DNA of 42,461 nt from Acidovorax_G sp046289925. Lineage in GTDB: Bacteria > Pseudomonadota > Gammaproteobacteria > Burkholderiales > Burkholderiaceae_C. The position numbers and the translations under genes are program-made. Each line of letters starts with the position of its first letter. Position 1 is the first letter of the stretch. This document shows positions 16,140-24,167 of this stretch, piece after piece. The notes under the pieces were generated by a model. It was not told the origin of the DNA. It made no database searches and worked only from the letters and a program-made list of their open reading frames with translations. The DNA is taken from positions 1 to 42,461 of the forward strand of contig JBKBUN010000004.1 of assembly GCA_046289925.1 (NCBI GenBank), in the 5' to 3' direction.

Positions 16140-17446
16140 ACCAGACCATGGCCACGCCGGCGGTGCGCGGCGCGCGCGCAGGGCTGGCCTACGGCCTGCT
16201 GGGGCTGCCGCTGGCGTTTGTGGCTTTGCCGTTGTATGTGCTGCTGCCCAACCACTATGCGCGCGAGTACGGCATGCCCCTGGCCACGCTGGGTGCCGTG
16301 CTGCTGGCTGCGCGCTTGCTGGACGCGGGTGTGGACCCGTGGCTGGGCCGTCTGAGCGACCGGCTGTTTGCCCGCTCTGCCGCTTGGGTACTGGGCATTG
16401 GCGCCGGGTCGGCCCTGCTGCTGGCAGTCGGTCTGTGTGCGCTGTTCCTGCCCCCGAAGGCGGCACAGAGCACCCCCAGTGCACTGATCGCCTGGGCGCT
16501 GGCGACCCTGGTTGTGACCTATCTCGCCTACAGCCAGCTCAGCATTGCCCACCAGGCCTGGGGAGCCCGGCTGGGCGGCGACGAAATGCAGCGCGGGCGC
16601 ATCGTGGCCTGGCGCGAAGGCGCTGCGCTGATCGGTGTGCTCACTGCGTCGGTCTTACCCAGCCTGTTCGGTCTGCCCGTCATGCTTGGGTGGTTCGCAT
16701 CCACGCTGGCTGTCGGGTGGCTGGCCTGGTGTCGAGCCCCGCGCCCCCCGGCTGCGCCTGCAGGCTCTGCCGACGCGCCCGCGCTGTGGCAGCCCCTGCT
16801 GCGGCCCGCGTTTCGGCGGCTGCTGCTGGCCTTTGTGCTCAACGGCATTGCGAGTGCCATCCCGGCCACTTTGGTGCTGTTCTTCGTGCAAGACCGGCTG
16901 CAGGCGACGCCAGCCCAGGAGTCGTGGTTTCTGGGTGCCTATTTTGTGTGCGCAGCATTGTCCATTCCTCTGTGGCTGCGCGTGGTGGCCCGTATGGGCC
17001 TGGGCCGCACCTGGCTGGCGGGCATGCTGCTGGCCGTGGCGGTGTTCTTCTGGACGCTGCGCCTGGGCACGGGCGACATCGTGCCGTTTCTGGTGGTGTG
17101 CGCGCTGTCGGGCGTAGCCCTGGGGACTGACCTGACTGTGCCCAGCGCGCTGCTGGCCGGCGTGGTGGCCCAGGAAGGCGACCAGGGCCGCCATGAAGGC
17201 GCTTACTTCGGCTGGTGGAGCTTTGCCACCAAGCTCAACCTGGCACTGGCCGCAGGGCTTGCACTGCCGCTGCTGCAATGGTGGGGCTATAGCCCGGGCA
17301 CCCGCACGCCCGAGGGCCTGTCCACGCTGACCATGGCCTATGCGCTGCTGCCCTGCCTGCTCAAACTTGCCGCCGCCGCGGCACTCTGGTGGGGGGTGCT
17401 GCGCCCGGCGCACACGGCCCTCGCCCCCACTTCCGCCCAAGGCTGA
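16136..17446 (+). CDS. MFS transporter, GPH-like
   Basis: A 436-residue inner-membrane carrier with about twelve hydrophobic segments. The loop after TM2 carries LLDAGVDPWLGRLSDR, the form of the MFS motif found in the glycoside-pentoside-hexuronide symporter group. A second, weaker form occurs mid-protein. The same type of carrier is a fixed member of amine-oxidase/DUF1365/CFA operons, so it may move a lipid, a precursor or a protective solute rather than a sugar. It starts inside the previous stop (ATGA) and is followed after 5 bases by the DUF3833 gene. Confidence 0.88.
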   Translation: MNQTMATPAVRGARAGLAYGLLGLPLAFVALPLYVLLPNHYAREYGMPLATLGAVLLAARLLDAGVDPWLGRLSDRLFARSAAWVLGIGAGSALLLAVGLCALFLPPKAAQSTPSALIAWALATLVVTYLAYSQLSIAHQAWGARLGGDEMQRGRIVAWREGAALIGVLTASVLPSLFGLPVMLGWFASTLAVGWLAWCRAPRPPAAPAGSADAPALWQPLLRPAFRRLLLAFVLNGIASAIPATLVLFFVQDRLQATPAQESWFLGAYFVCAALSIPLWLRVVARMGLGRTWLAGMLLAVAVFFWTLRLGTGDIVPFLVVCALSGVALGTDLTVPSALLAGVVAQEGDQGRHEGAYFGWWSFATKLNLALAAGLALPLLQWWGYSPGTRTPEGLSTLTMAYALLPCLLKLAAAAALWWGVLRPAHTALAPTSAQG

Positions 17447-17451
17447 AACCC

Positions 17452-17991
17452 ATGCAAAGACGTTCACTCCTGCTGGCCGCCGCGGCCACTCCTCTGGCGC
17501 TGACCGGTTGCGCCAGCCAGAACCTGTCGGATTACCAGGCCGAAAAACCCGTGCTCGATCTGGCCCGCTACTTCAACGGCACTGTGGACGCCTGGGGCAT
17601 CTTCCAGGACCGCAGCGGCCGCATCGTGCGCCGCTTCACCGTGGTGATGGACTGCCGCTGGGAAGGCAACCAGGGCGTTCTGGACGAAGCCTTCACCTAT
17701 TCCGACGGCAGCACGCAACGCCGTATCTGGCGACTCACCCGACATGCCGGCGGGCGCTACACCGGCACCGCAGAAGACGTGGTGGGCGAGGCGAGCGGTC
17801 AGACGGTGGGCAACGCGTTCCGCTGGACCTACACATTGGCGCTGCCGGTGGACGGCAAGGTCTACCGTGTCGACCTCGACGACTGGATGTATCTGGTGGA
17901 CGAGCGCGTGATGCTCAATCGCGCCACCATGAGCAAGTTTGGCGTGCGGCTGGGCGAGATCACGCTGTCCTTCACCAAGCGCACACCATGA
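17452..17991 (+). CDS. DUF3833 family lipoprotein
   Basis: A 179-residue lipoprotein of unknown function. The signal peptide ends in an LTGC lipobox (Cys20). The mature part carries the family's LARYFNGTVDAWGIFQDRSG, a beta-rich core, and the end motif DDWMYLVDERVMLNRATMSKFG (Trp-Met-Tyr...Asn-Arg). The start at 17452 is the first ATG after the MFS stop and gives a proper signal peptide. Its TGA overlaps the ATG of the dehydrogenase. The fold looks suited to a hydrophobic ligand, which would fit membrane lipid handling, but that is inference. Confidence 0.9.
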   Translation: MQRRSLLLAAAATPLALTGCASQNLSDYQAEKPVLDLARYFNGTVDAWGIFQDRSGRIVRRFTVVMDCRWEGNQGVLDEAFTYSDGSTQRRIWRLTRHAGGRYTGTAEDVVGEASGQTVGNAFRWTYTLALPVDGKVYRVDLDDWMYLVDERVMLNRATMSKFGVRLGEITLSFTKRTP

Positions 17992-18773
17992 GCCTGAACC
18001 CGCCGATCCGCGACTGGCAAGGTCGCCGTGTCTGGCTGATTGGAGCCTCCAGCGGCATCGGCCGGGCCACGGCTGCGCTGCTGCACGCGCGCGGTGCGCA
18101 GGTGGTGGTGTCGGCCCGCAACGCAGAGGCTTTGCAGGCCTTTGTGGCGGAGCATCCGGGCAGCCAAGCCGAGCCCTTCGATAGCGCAGACCACGGGCAG
18201 GCGGCCGAGGCCGCAGCCCGCGTGCTGGCCCGGGGCACCCCCGACTTGATGTGCTACTGCGCGGGCCACTACCGGGACCAGCGAGCCACCGAGTTTGACC
18301 TGCAGGAAATGCTGCGCCACGAGCAGGTCAACTACCTGGGCGCACTGCACATGCTCGACGCGGTGTTGCCCCCCATGGTGCAAGCAGCGCGTGCGGGCCA
18401 GCGTGCCGGACACGTGAGCCTGATCAGCAGCGTGGCCGGTTTCCGCGGGCTGCCCAAGAGCCTGGCCTACGGCCCGACCAAAGCCGCGCTCATCAACCTG
18501 GCCGAAGCCTTGTATCTCGATCTGCACGACCTGGGCATGGGCGTGAGCGTGATCAACCCGGGCTTTGTGGCCACCCCCCTCACCGCTGGCAATGACTTCA
18601 CCATGCCAGCGCTGATCTCGCCCGAAGCCGCGGCGCAGGCCATCGTGGGCGGCTGGGAACAGGGGCAGTTCGAAATCCATTTCCCCAAGCGCTTCACGCG
18701 GGTGATGAAACTGCTGCGGCTCATGCCCTATCGGTGGTACTTTCCGGCCGTGCGCCGCTTCACAGGTCTTTGA
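17988..18773 (+). CDS. Short-chain dehydrogenase/reductase
   Basis: Classical SDR of 261 residues. The cofactor motif GASSGIG is at 19-25, and SARN after the second strand favours NADP. The catalytic triad is complete: Ser in LISSVAGF, Tyr161 and Lys165 in YGPTK. The C-terminal end (FTRVMKLLRLMPYRWYFPAV) is basic and hydrophobic and may associate with the membrane. The substrate is unknown; an oxidised or carbonyl-bearing acyl chain would fit the operon. It overlaps both neighbours (ATGA upstream, TGATG downstream). Confidence 0.9.
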   Translation: MSLNPPIRDWQGRRVWLIGASSGIGRATAALLHARGAQVVVSARNAEALQAFVAEHPGSQAEPFDSADHGQAAEAAARVLARGTPDLMCYCAGHYRDQRATEFDLQEMLRHEQVNYLGALHMLDAVLPPMVQAARAGQRAGHVSLISSVAGFRGLPKSLAYGPTKAALINLAEALYLDLHDLGMGVSVINPGFVATPLTAGNDFTMPALISPEAAAQAIVGGWEQGQFEIHFPKRFTRVMKLLRLMPYRWYFPAVRRFTGL

Positions 18774-19219
18774 TGCCGTCCAACCTTTCCTCTGCCGACG
18801 CCGTCGAGCGCATCGTCGGGTTCTTCGAACACCTGTCCCCCGCCGACCTGGCCCGTATCGGCGAGATCTACAGCGCCGACGCGCGCTTCAAAGATCCATT
18901 CAACGAGGTGCGCGGGATTCCGGCCATCCAGGGCATCTTCCGCCACATGTTCACGGCACTGGAGCAGCCCCGCTTTGTGGTCACAGGCCGTGTGGTGCAG
19001 GGGGACCAGTGCTTCCTGACCTGGGACTTCCTGTTCGCTTTTCGCAGCTACCGCCGCGGCGTGACGCAGACGGTGCGCGGGGCCTCGCATCTGGTACTGG
19101 ATGCCGATGGCCGCATCAGCTTGCACCGCGACTACTGGGACGCAGCCGAGGAACTGTATGAAAAACTGCCGGTGCTAGGCGGCCTGATGCGGTGGCTCAA
19201 GCGCCGCGCGAACCAGTAG
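18773..19219 (+). CDS. NTF2-like (SnoaL-type) small protein
   Basis: A 148-residue protein of the nuclear-transport-factor-2-like fold. Signs are VERIVGFFEHLSPADLARIGEIYSADARFKDPFNEVRG at the N-terminus, the paired Phe-x-Asp-Pro motif and the DGRISLHRDYWDAAEELYE end. Members are ligand-binding proteins or small isomerases/hydratases acting on hydrophobic substrates. Its ATG overlaps the dehydrogenase stop (TGATG), making it the eighth and last gene of the operon; the terminator lies 20 bases on. Confidence 0.85.
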   Translation: MPSNLSSADAVERIVGFFEHLSPADLARIGEIYSADARFKDPFNEVRGIPAIQGIFRHMFTALEQPRFVVTGRVVQGDQCFLTWDFLFAFRSYRRGVTQTVRGASHLVLDADGRISLHRDYWDAAEELYEKLPVLGGLMRWLKRRANQ

Positions 19220-19239
19220 CCACGCCAGTCGAGCCCCCC

Positions 19240-19264
19240 AAAGCCAGCCTTCGGGCCGGCTTTT
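19240..19264 (+). terminator. Rho-independent terminator of the lipid-modification operon
   Basis: AAAGCCAGCC-TTCG-GGCCGGCTTT forms a 10-bp stem with one mismatch and a stable TTCG loop, then T. It lies between the operon end and the convergent glutathione transferase gene and can serve both directions. Confidence 0.8.
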
Positions 19265-19283
19265 GCGCCAAGGCCGCAGTGGA

Positions 19284-19898
19284 TCAGCTCGGCTTGGTGT
19301 CAGCAAAGCTCTGGCGCTGCATGAGGCGGTCGAGCAAGCGGCCCAGGTTGGGGTACTCGGTGCGCCAGGCAATCTCGGGAAAGCGGAATTCGAGCCAGCC
19401 AAGGGCGCAGCCCACCGCGATGTCCGACAGACTCAGGTGGATGCCGCTGCAGTAATTCTTGTCGCCCAGCCCCTGGCTCATGGCCTTGAGACTGTCGTGC
19501 ACCTTGCGCAACTGGCGGTCAATCCAGGCTTGGCTGCGCTGCTCGGGCGTCCGGCCGGCCCAGGTCGCCTCCAGGCGCGCCAGGATGGCCGCATCCAGCA
19601 AACCGTCGGCCAAGGCTTCCCAAGTCTTGACCTCGGCACGCTCGCGCCCGCTGGGAGGGATGAGCTTGCCCACGGGCGACAGCGTGTCGAGGTACTCGAC
19701 GATCACGCGCGAATCAAACACGGCCTCGCCGCCTTCCATCACCAGGCAGGGGACCTTGCCCAGCGGATTGGAAGCGCTGATGGTCGTGTCGTCGGCCCAA
19801 ACGTTTTCCTGGACGAACTGGTAATCGAGCTTTTTCTCGGCCATCACGATGCGCACCTTGCGCACATAGGGGCTGGCGGAGGAACCGATGAGTTTCAT
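19284..19898 (-). CDS. Glutathione S-transferase family protein
   Basis: A 204-residue cytosolic protein. The thioredoxin-like N-terminal domain begins MKLIGSSASPYVRKVRIVM with the Ser of SASPY as likely catalytic residue; NPLGKVPCL and FDSRVIVEYLD bind glutathione. The all-helical domain follows, with LSLSDIAVGCALGWLEFRF containing the N-capping motif. It resembles the YibF/GstB-like group, whose substrates are mostly unknown. An upstream in-frame ATG exists, but the start at 19898 matches family length. Confidence 0.92.
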   Translation of the reverse strand: MKLIGSSASPYVRKVRIVMAEKKLDYQFVQENVWADDTTISASNPLGKVPCLVMEGGEAVFDSRVIVEYLDTLSPVGKLIPPSGRERAEVKTWEALADGLLDAAILARLEATWAGRTPEQRSQAWIDRQLRKVHDSLKAMSQGLGDKNYCSGIHLSLSDIAVGCALGWLEFRFPEIAWRTEYPNLGRLLDRLMQRQSFADTKPS

Positions 19899-19941
19899 GG
19901 AGTGACTTTCCAGAGCGCGGAGCGTGGGACGGAAACTGGCC

Positions 19942-19956
19942 GCCGATTCTATCGGC
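19942..19956. promoter_or_regulatory. Short dyad between the GST and purB genes
   Basis: GCCGAT-TCT-ATCGGC is a perfect 6-bp inverted repeat in the divergent intergenic region. On the minus strand it contains TAGAAT, a possible -10 for the transferase gene. It could be an operator or chance in GC-rich DNA. Confidence 0.3.
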
Positions 19957-19972
19957 ACGGCCCTGCACCCAC

Positions 19973-20003
19973 CTGACGCGAGGGGGATGCCCCCGCCTAC
20001 AAT
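19973..20003 (+). promoter_or_regulatory. Probable promoter of purB
   Basis: CTGACG and TACAAT are spaced 19 bases. Transcription would begin about 7 bases after TACAAT, that is within a few bases of the purB ATG at 20012, so the mRNA is probably leaderless or nearly so. No strong Shine-Dalgarno site is present. Confidence 0.5.
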
Positions 20004-20011
20004 CGCGGGCC

Positions 20012-21391
20012 ATGAGCCTGTCCACCATCACCGCCCTGTCGCCGCTTGACGGCCGCTATGCCTCCAAACTTGCCGCGCTGCGCCCCATCATGAGCGAGCA
20101 TGGCTATATGCACCGCCGGGTGCAGGTGGAGATCGCGTGGTTCATCGCGCTGTCTGACGCCGGTTTTGCCGAATTCAAACCGCTGACCACGGGCGCCCGC
20201 GCGTACCTGCTGGGCCTGGTGAAGAATTTCTCCGAAGCCGATTCGGCAGCGATCAAGGAAATCGAAAAGACCACCAACCACGACGTGAAGGCCGTGGAAT
20301 ACTGGATCAAGAGCAAGTTCGAGGCTCGGCCCGAACTGATGCGCGCGGCAGAGTTCGTGCATTTCGCCTGCACCAGCGAAGACATCAACAACACCAGCCA
20401 TGCGCTGCAGATCCGCTCCGGCCGCGATCAGGTGATCCTGCCGGGCCTGGACCGCATCATGCTCAAGCTGCGCGAGATGGCGCACAACTATGCCGAAGTG
20501 CCCATGCTCAGCCGCACCCACGGCCAGACCGCCAGCCCCACCACCGTGGGCAAGGAAATGGCCAACGTGCTGGTGCGCCTGCAAACCGCGTGCGAAAAGA
20601 TCGCCGCCGTCAAGATCATGGGCAAGATGAATGGCGCGGTGGGCAACTACAACGCTCACCTGTCGGCCTGGCCTGACTTTGACTGGGAAGCCTTTAGCAA
20701 GAAGGTGGTAGAGACCCCCGAGCCCCTGGGCCTGGGCCTGACCTTCCAGCCCTATTCCATCCAGATCGAGCCACACGACTACATGGCCGAGCTGTTCGAC
20801 GCCGTGGCGCGCGCCAACACCATCCTGATCGACCTGTCGCGCGACATCTGGGGCTACGTGAGCCTGGGCTACTTCAAGCAAAAGCTCAAGGCCGGCGAGA
20901 TCGGCTCGTCCACCATGCCGCACAAGGTCAACCCCATCGACTTTGAAAACGCCGAAGGCAACCTGGGCTTGGCCAATGCGCTGCTCAAGCACCTGGCCGA
21001 GAAGCTGCCCATCAGCCGCTGGCAACGCGACCTGACCGACAGCACCGTGCTGCGCAACATCGGCGTCGCACTGGGCTATGCGGCGCTGGCCTATGCCTCG
21101 CTGCTCACCGGCCTGAACAAGCTGGAGCTGAACGAAGATGCCCTGCAGGCCGACTTGGACGCCTCGTGGGAAGTGCTGGCCGAACCCATCCAAACGGTGA
21201 TGCGCCGCTACGGCGTGCCGGGCGCCTACGAAAAGCTCAAGGAAGTCACCCGCGGCAAGACCGTCACCGCCGAGGCCCTGCACGGCCTGATCCGATCGCT
21301 GGACATTCCTGAGGCCGAGAAAGAGCGCCTGTTGGCCATGACGCCGTCCAGCTACACCGGCAAGGCGGCCGAGCTCGCGCGCCGCGTCTGA
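20012..21391 (+). CDS. purB: Adenylosuccinate lyase
   Basis: Catalyses two fumarate-releasing steps of purine synthesis (SAICAR to AICAR, and adenylosuccinate to AMP). The 459 residues and the start LSTITALSPLDGRYASK match the long E. coli-type PurB. Catalytic features are present: TRTHGQTASPTTVGKE-type region around residue 170 with its His, the flexible signature loop SSTMPHKVNP near 297-306 with the catalytic Ser, and FACTSEDINN earlier. The acyltransferase gene begins 7 bases after its stop, so the two are probably cotranscribed. Confidence 0.97.
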   Translation: MSLSTITALSPLDGRYASKLAALRPIMSEHGYMHRRVQVEIAWFIALSDAGFAEFKPLTTGARAYLLGLVKNFSEADSAAIKEIEKTTNHDVKAVEYWIKSKFEARPELMRAAEFVHFACTSEDINNTSHALQIRSGRDQVILPGLDRIMLKLREMAHNYAEVPMLSRTHGQTASPTTVGKEMANVLVRLQTACEKIAAVKIMGKMNGAVGNYNAHLSAWPDFDWEAFSKKVVETPEPLGLGLTFQPYSIQIEPHDYMAELFDAVARANTILIDLSRDIWGYVSLGYFKQKLKAGEIGSSTMPHKVNPIDFENAEGNLGLANALLKHLAEKLPISRWQRDLTDSTVLRNIGVALGYAALAYASLLTGLNKLELNEDALQADLDASWEVLAEPIQTVMRRYGVPGAYEKLKEVTRGKTVTAEALHGLIRSLDIPEAEKERLLAMTPSSYTGKAAELARRV

Positions 21392-21398
21392 TCCGGCC

Positions 21399-22448
21399 AT
21401 GAGCGCTGCCGTGCACGCCGCCGATGCGGCGCGCCGCAACAACTTTGACGCCCTGCGCCTGATCGCGGCGCTCTTGGTGATCTGGGGGCATCAGTTCCCG
21501 ATTCTGGGCTTGCCCACGCCGCTGATCGCGCACAACGAGCCGGGTGCGCTCGGCGTGGTGATGTTCTTCGCCATCAGCGGCTACTTGGTCACGCAGTCCT
21601 GGCAGGCCGACCCGCACCTGGGCCGCTTTGCACTGCGGCGCGCGCTGCGCATCTGGCCAGGCCTGACCGTGGCCGTGCTGCTGTGCGTGCTGGTGCTCGG
21701 CCCACTGGTGACCACGCTGCCGCTGCCCGACTACTTCGGCCACGCCGGCACACGGCTGTACCTCAGCAACCTATGGCTGAAGACGCGCTTCGCCCTGCCC
21801 GGGGTGTTTGAAAGCCATCCGATCGCAGGCTCGGTCAACGGCCCGCTGTGGACGATTCCGCTGGAAGTCGGCTGTTATGCGGTGCTGGCCTTGGCCGGCG
21901 TGCTGGGCGCCACGCGCACGCGCTGGGCGGCCCCCCTGGTGCTGCTGGCGCTGATGGCCGCGCTGCAGTGGCGCTACAGCCCGCCGCCCGGAACGCCCAT
22001 GCCCGCCTGGTCGTTTGGCCTGCAGTACGGCATGGTGTTCGCGCTGGGCAGCACGCTGGCCGTCTGGGCGCCTGTGTGGCGCGCTCGCATCCTGGCGACC
22101 GCGGTCGGCTCAGTGGCACTGTGCGCCGCGCTGCACGCCTGGGGCCCGCAACCGCTGGCGGGGCAGGCTGTGATCCTGGGCCTGGGCGGGCTGGCCGTGC
22201 TGCTCGGCCAGGCCTCGTGGCCCGTGCTGCGGCGCGCGGGCCGCTGGGGCGACGTGTCGTATGGTCTGTACATCTACGCCTTCCCGGTACAGCAGCTGCT
22301 GGTGGCCTGGGGTGCGCAGCACTGGGGCTTTGGTCCGGCGCTGGCAGCAACGCTGGCGGGTTCGTTCGCGCTGGCGACCTTGTCGTGGCATGGGGTGGAA
22401 AAACCGGCCCTGGCCTTCAAACCCAGGCGCCGTAGCCCGACCACTTAG
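21399..22448 (+). CDS. Acyltransferase 3 (OafA-like) membrane protein
   Basis: A 349-residue integral membrane protein with about ten hydrophobic segments. The N-terminus NFDALRLIAALLVIWGHQFPI carries the conserved Arg and the catalytic His of the family, and FFAISGYLVTQSW follows. These proteins O-acylate sugars of lipopolysaccharide, exopolysaccharide or other glycans using cytoplasmic acyl-CoA. No glycan genes adjoin it, so the acceptor is unknown. There is no clear ribosome binding site, and translation may be coupled to purB. Confidence 0.92.
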   Translation: MSAAVHAADAARRNNFDALRLIAALLVIWGHQFPILGLPTPLIAHNEPGALGVVMFFAISGYLVTQSWQADPHLGRFALRRALRIWPGLTVAVLLCVLVLGPLVTTLPLPDYFGHAGTRLYLSNLWLKTRFALPGVFESHPIAGSVNGPLWTIPLEVGCYAVLALAGVLGATRTRWAAPLVLLALMAALQWRYSPPPGTPMPAWSFGLQYGMVFALGSTLAVWAPVWRARILATAVGSVALCAALHAWGPQPLAGQAVILGLGGLAVLLGQASWPVLRRAGRWGDVSYGLYIYAFPVQQLLVAWGAQHWGFGPALAATLAGSFALATLSWHGVEKPALAFKPRRRSPTT

Positions 22449-22477
22449 GCGCTCTCCTGTTTTCGAGCTTTTTTCGA

Positions 22478-22493
22478 GCACGCTGTGGCGTGC
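22478..22493 (+). promoter_or_regulatory. Hairpin immediately upstream of yaeQ
   Basis: GCACGC-TGTG-GCGTGC is a perfect 6-bp stem ending 7 bases before the ATG. No Shine-Dalgarno sequence is visible between stem and start. A direct repeat TTTTCGAGC/TTTTTCGAGC precedes it. It could end the upstream transcript or influence translation. Confidence 0.35.
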
Positions 22494-22500
22494 ACAACCC

Positions 22501-23061
22501 ATGGCCCTCAAATCCACCATCTTCAAGGCGAACGTCCAGATCGCCGACATCGACCACGGCTACTACGCCGACCACCCGCTGACCCTGGCACGCCACCCCA
22601 GCGAAACCGACGAACGCATGATGGTGCGCCTGGCGGCACTGGCGCTGCAGGCCCACCAGCTGCAGGCGCTGTGCCAAGGAGACGGTACGCTGGCCTTTGG
22701 CGCAGGCCTGTCGGACCCAGACGACCCGGACGTCTCGCTGACCGACTTCACCGGCCGCAAGCGGCTGTGGATCGAGGTGGGCCAACCCGAGGACAAGCCC
22801 CTGGCCAAGGCTGCCAGCCGGGCCGATGCGGTGGTGGTGTACGCCTTTCACCATGCAGCCGAAGTGTGGTGGAAGGGCATCGAGACCAAGCTCACACGGC
22901 TGGACAAACTGCAGGTCTGGCGCATCCCGACCGAGGCCTCGCAAGCGCTGGCGCAACTGGCCGAGCGCAGCATGCAGTTGCAGGCCACGGTGCAGGAAGG
23001 GGCCCTGACACTCAGCAGCGAACGCGGCAGCGTGCACCTGGAGCCGCTGCGCTGGAAGTGA
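22501..23061 (+). CDS. yaeQ: YaeQ family protein
   Basis: A 186-residue protein typical of YaeQ (about 180). The family start ALKSTIFKANVQIADIDHGYYADHPLTLARHPSETDERMMVRL is clear, as are GLSDPDDPDV and LWIEVGQPED. The fold resembles PD-(D/E)XK nucleases, with the acidic EVGQPxxK-like core, although no nuclease activity is established. E. coli and Salmonella homologues were linked to suppression of rfaH effects, which is not well understood. It stands alone; a hairpin repeat lies between it and the convergent DUF2007 gene. Confidence 0.93.
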   Translation: MALKSTIFKANVQIADIDHGYYADHPLTLARHPSETDERMMVRLAALALQAHQLQALCQGDGTLAFGAGLSDPDDPDVSLTDFTGRKRLWIEVGQPEDKPLAKAASRADAVVVYAFHHAAEVWWKGIETKLTRLDKLQVWRIPTEASQALAQLAERSMQLQATVQEGALTLSSERGSVHLEPLRWK

Positions 23062-23103
23062 GGCCGTACCGCAGGCTGCCGCCGACGTATGCCATCAGAC
23101 ATC

Positions 23104-23157
23104 AAAATGGCCTCTTGTGCTTATTAATCAAGCACGAGCAGCTATCAAATAAATAGC
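23104..23157 (+). repeat. Dispersed hairpin repeat, intergenic copy
   Basis: Matches the copy at 42213-42267 (reverse orientation) in the shared string AAGCACGAGCAGCTATCAAA and in the flanking GCCT and ATAGC. An imperfect stem pairs TTGTGCTT with AAGCACGA. It lies between the converging yaeQ and DUF2007 genes and may help end transcription. Confidence 0.75.
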
Positions 23158-23175
23158 AAGCCAGGGCCGTGCCCG

Positions 23176-23484
23176 TCAATCGTCGCGCGGCATGAAAGCC
23201 CCGCAGTGCCAGCACTGCTCAAACCCGCCCTCGACCAGTTCGCCGCAAACGCAGACCCAGCGGCGCTGCGGCAGAACCCGCAGGGCGTCGAGCAACGCAC
23301 GGGCGCCGGGCAGGTGTTCGTCGTGGGTGAGCCAGATTTCAGGCAGGCACTGGTCGGGCGGCAGCTGCCCTGCGGCAGCCCCCAGATGCTGGCGCTGGAC
23401 GCTGGCCTGAAAGCCAGCCTCACAGAGCAGATCGGCCCAGACCGTGGCAATCGCAATGTTGGGGGCTTGGGTCAGGCGCTGCAT
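23176..23484 (-). CDS. DUF2007 family small protein with zinc-ribbon end
   Basis: A 102-residue protein of the putative signal-transducing DUF2007 family. The N-terminal part follows the family's short ferredoxin-like pattern (NIAIATVWADLLCEAGFQASVQ, then PEIWLTHDEHLPGARALLDAL). The C-terminus adds CVCGELVEGGFEQCWHCGA, a four-cysteine CxC...CxxC ribbon likely to bind zinc. The role is unknown. About 50 bases separate it from the next minus-strand gene. Confidence 0.85.
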   Translation of the reverse strand: MQRLTQAPNIAIATVWADLLCEAGFQASVQRQHLGAAAGQLPPDQCLPEIWLTHDEHLPGARALLDALRVLPQRRWVCVCGELVEGGFEQCWHCGAFMPRDD

Positions 23485-23534
23485 GGGCGCACGATACGCG
23501 GGAGCCAGTGTCGGGGCAAGCCAGCCCGGCGATC

Positions 23535-23996
23535 TCAGCGGCTGGCCGGCGCCGCAGGTCCTGGGTCGGCCTGGGCCACCGGCTGGGGTGCGCCTTCTGC
23601 CGCACGCTCGGCATAACGGTTAAAGCGCCATGCGCTGTGGTCCAGGGTGATGCGCCGCCAGACGCGGCGCTTTTCGGCTGGACTGAAGGCGGGCCAGTGC
23701 TGCACCTCCTCAAAACTGCGGCCGCAGCCCTTGCAGATGTCGTCGCCCTGGCTCGTGGAACAGATGGCGATGCACGGCGTATCGGGGGTGGTGGCGTACC
23801 AATCCAGCCAGGCGGCCCGGGCAGGGGTCGGCAAGCTGTCTTCGTCCGCCTCGTCCTCGTGGTAGTACACCATCAGGGCATACACCTCTGCCAGTGCCTT
23901 GACTTGCGGTGAGAGCCTCCACCCGTCGCCTGTAGGCGCCCGTGCGCGCCAATGGTTGATTGCGGCTTCGATGTCGGTGATGTGGATGCCGGCCAT
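23535..23996 (-). CDS. DUF3717-DUF1289 fusion protein
   Basis: A 153-residue protein. The N-terminal 70 residues (MAGIHITDIEAAINHWRAR...LAEVYALMVYYHEDEAD) match DUF3717. The C-terminal half is DUF1289: TPCIAICSTSQGDDICKGCGRSF with its four-cysteine motif, then WPAFSPAEKRRVWRRI. DUF1289 proteins are small, probably zinc- or iron-binding, of unknown function. The frame extends 43 codons upstream, but the ATG at 23996 starts exactly at the DUF3717 pattern. Confidence 0.88.
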   Translation of the reverse strand: MAGIHITDIEAAINHWRARAPTGDGWRLSPQVKALAEVYALMVYYHEDEADEDSLPTPARAAWLDWYATTPDTPCIAICSTSQGDDICKGCGRSFEEVQHWPAFSPAEKRRVWRRITLDHSAWRFNRYAERAAEGAPQPVAQADPGPAAPASR

Positions 23997-24167
23997 GGGG
24001 TGCTGCTCGGGAGGGGGCCGATGATAGCGGCCGCGCCCCATACCCGTCCCGGATCGGGGCATTGCAGCGAGCGCAAGCGCCTTTGAGCCTAGCGCTGCCG
24101 CTGCCTTCGTACGCAATAACCACAACGCTTCGAGCCTTGTGCATCGCTATTTCCAGTGTTCCAATGA

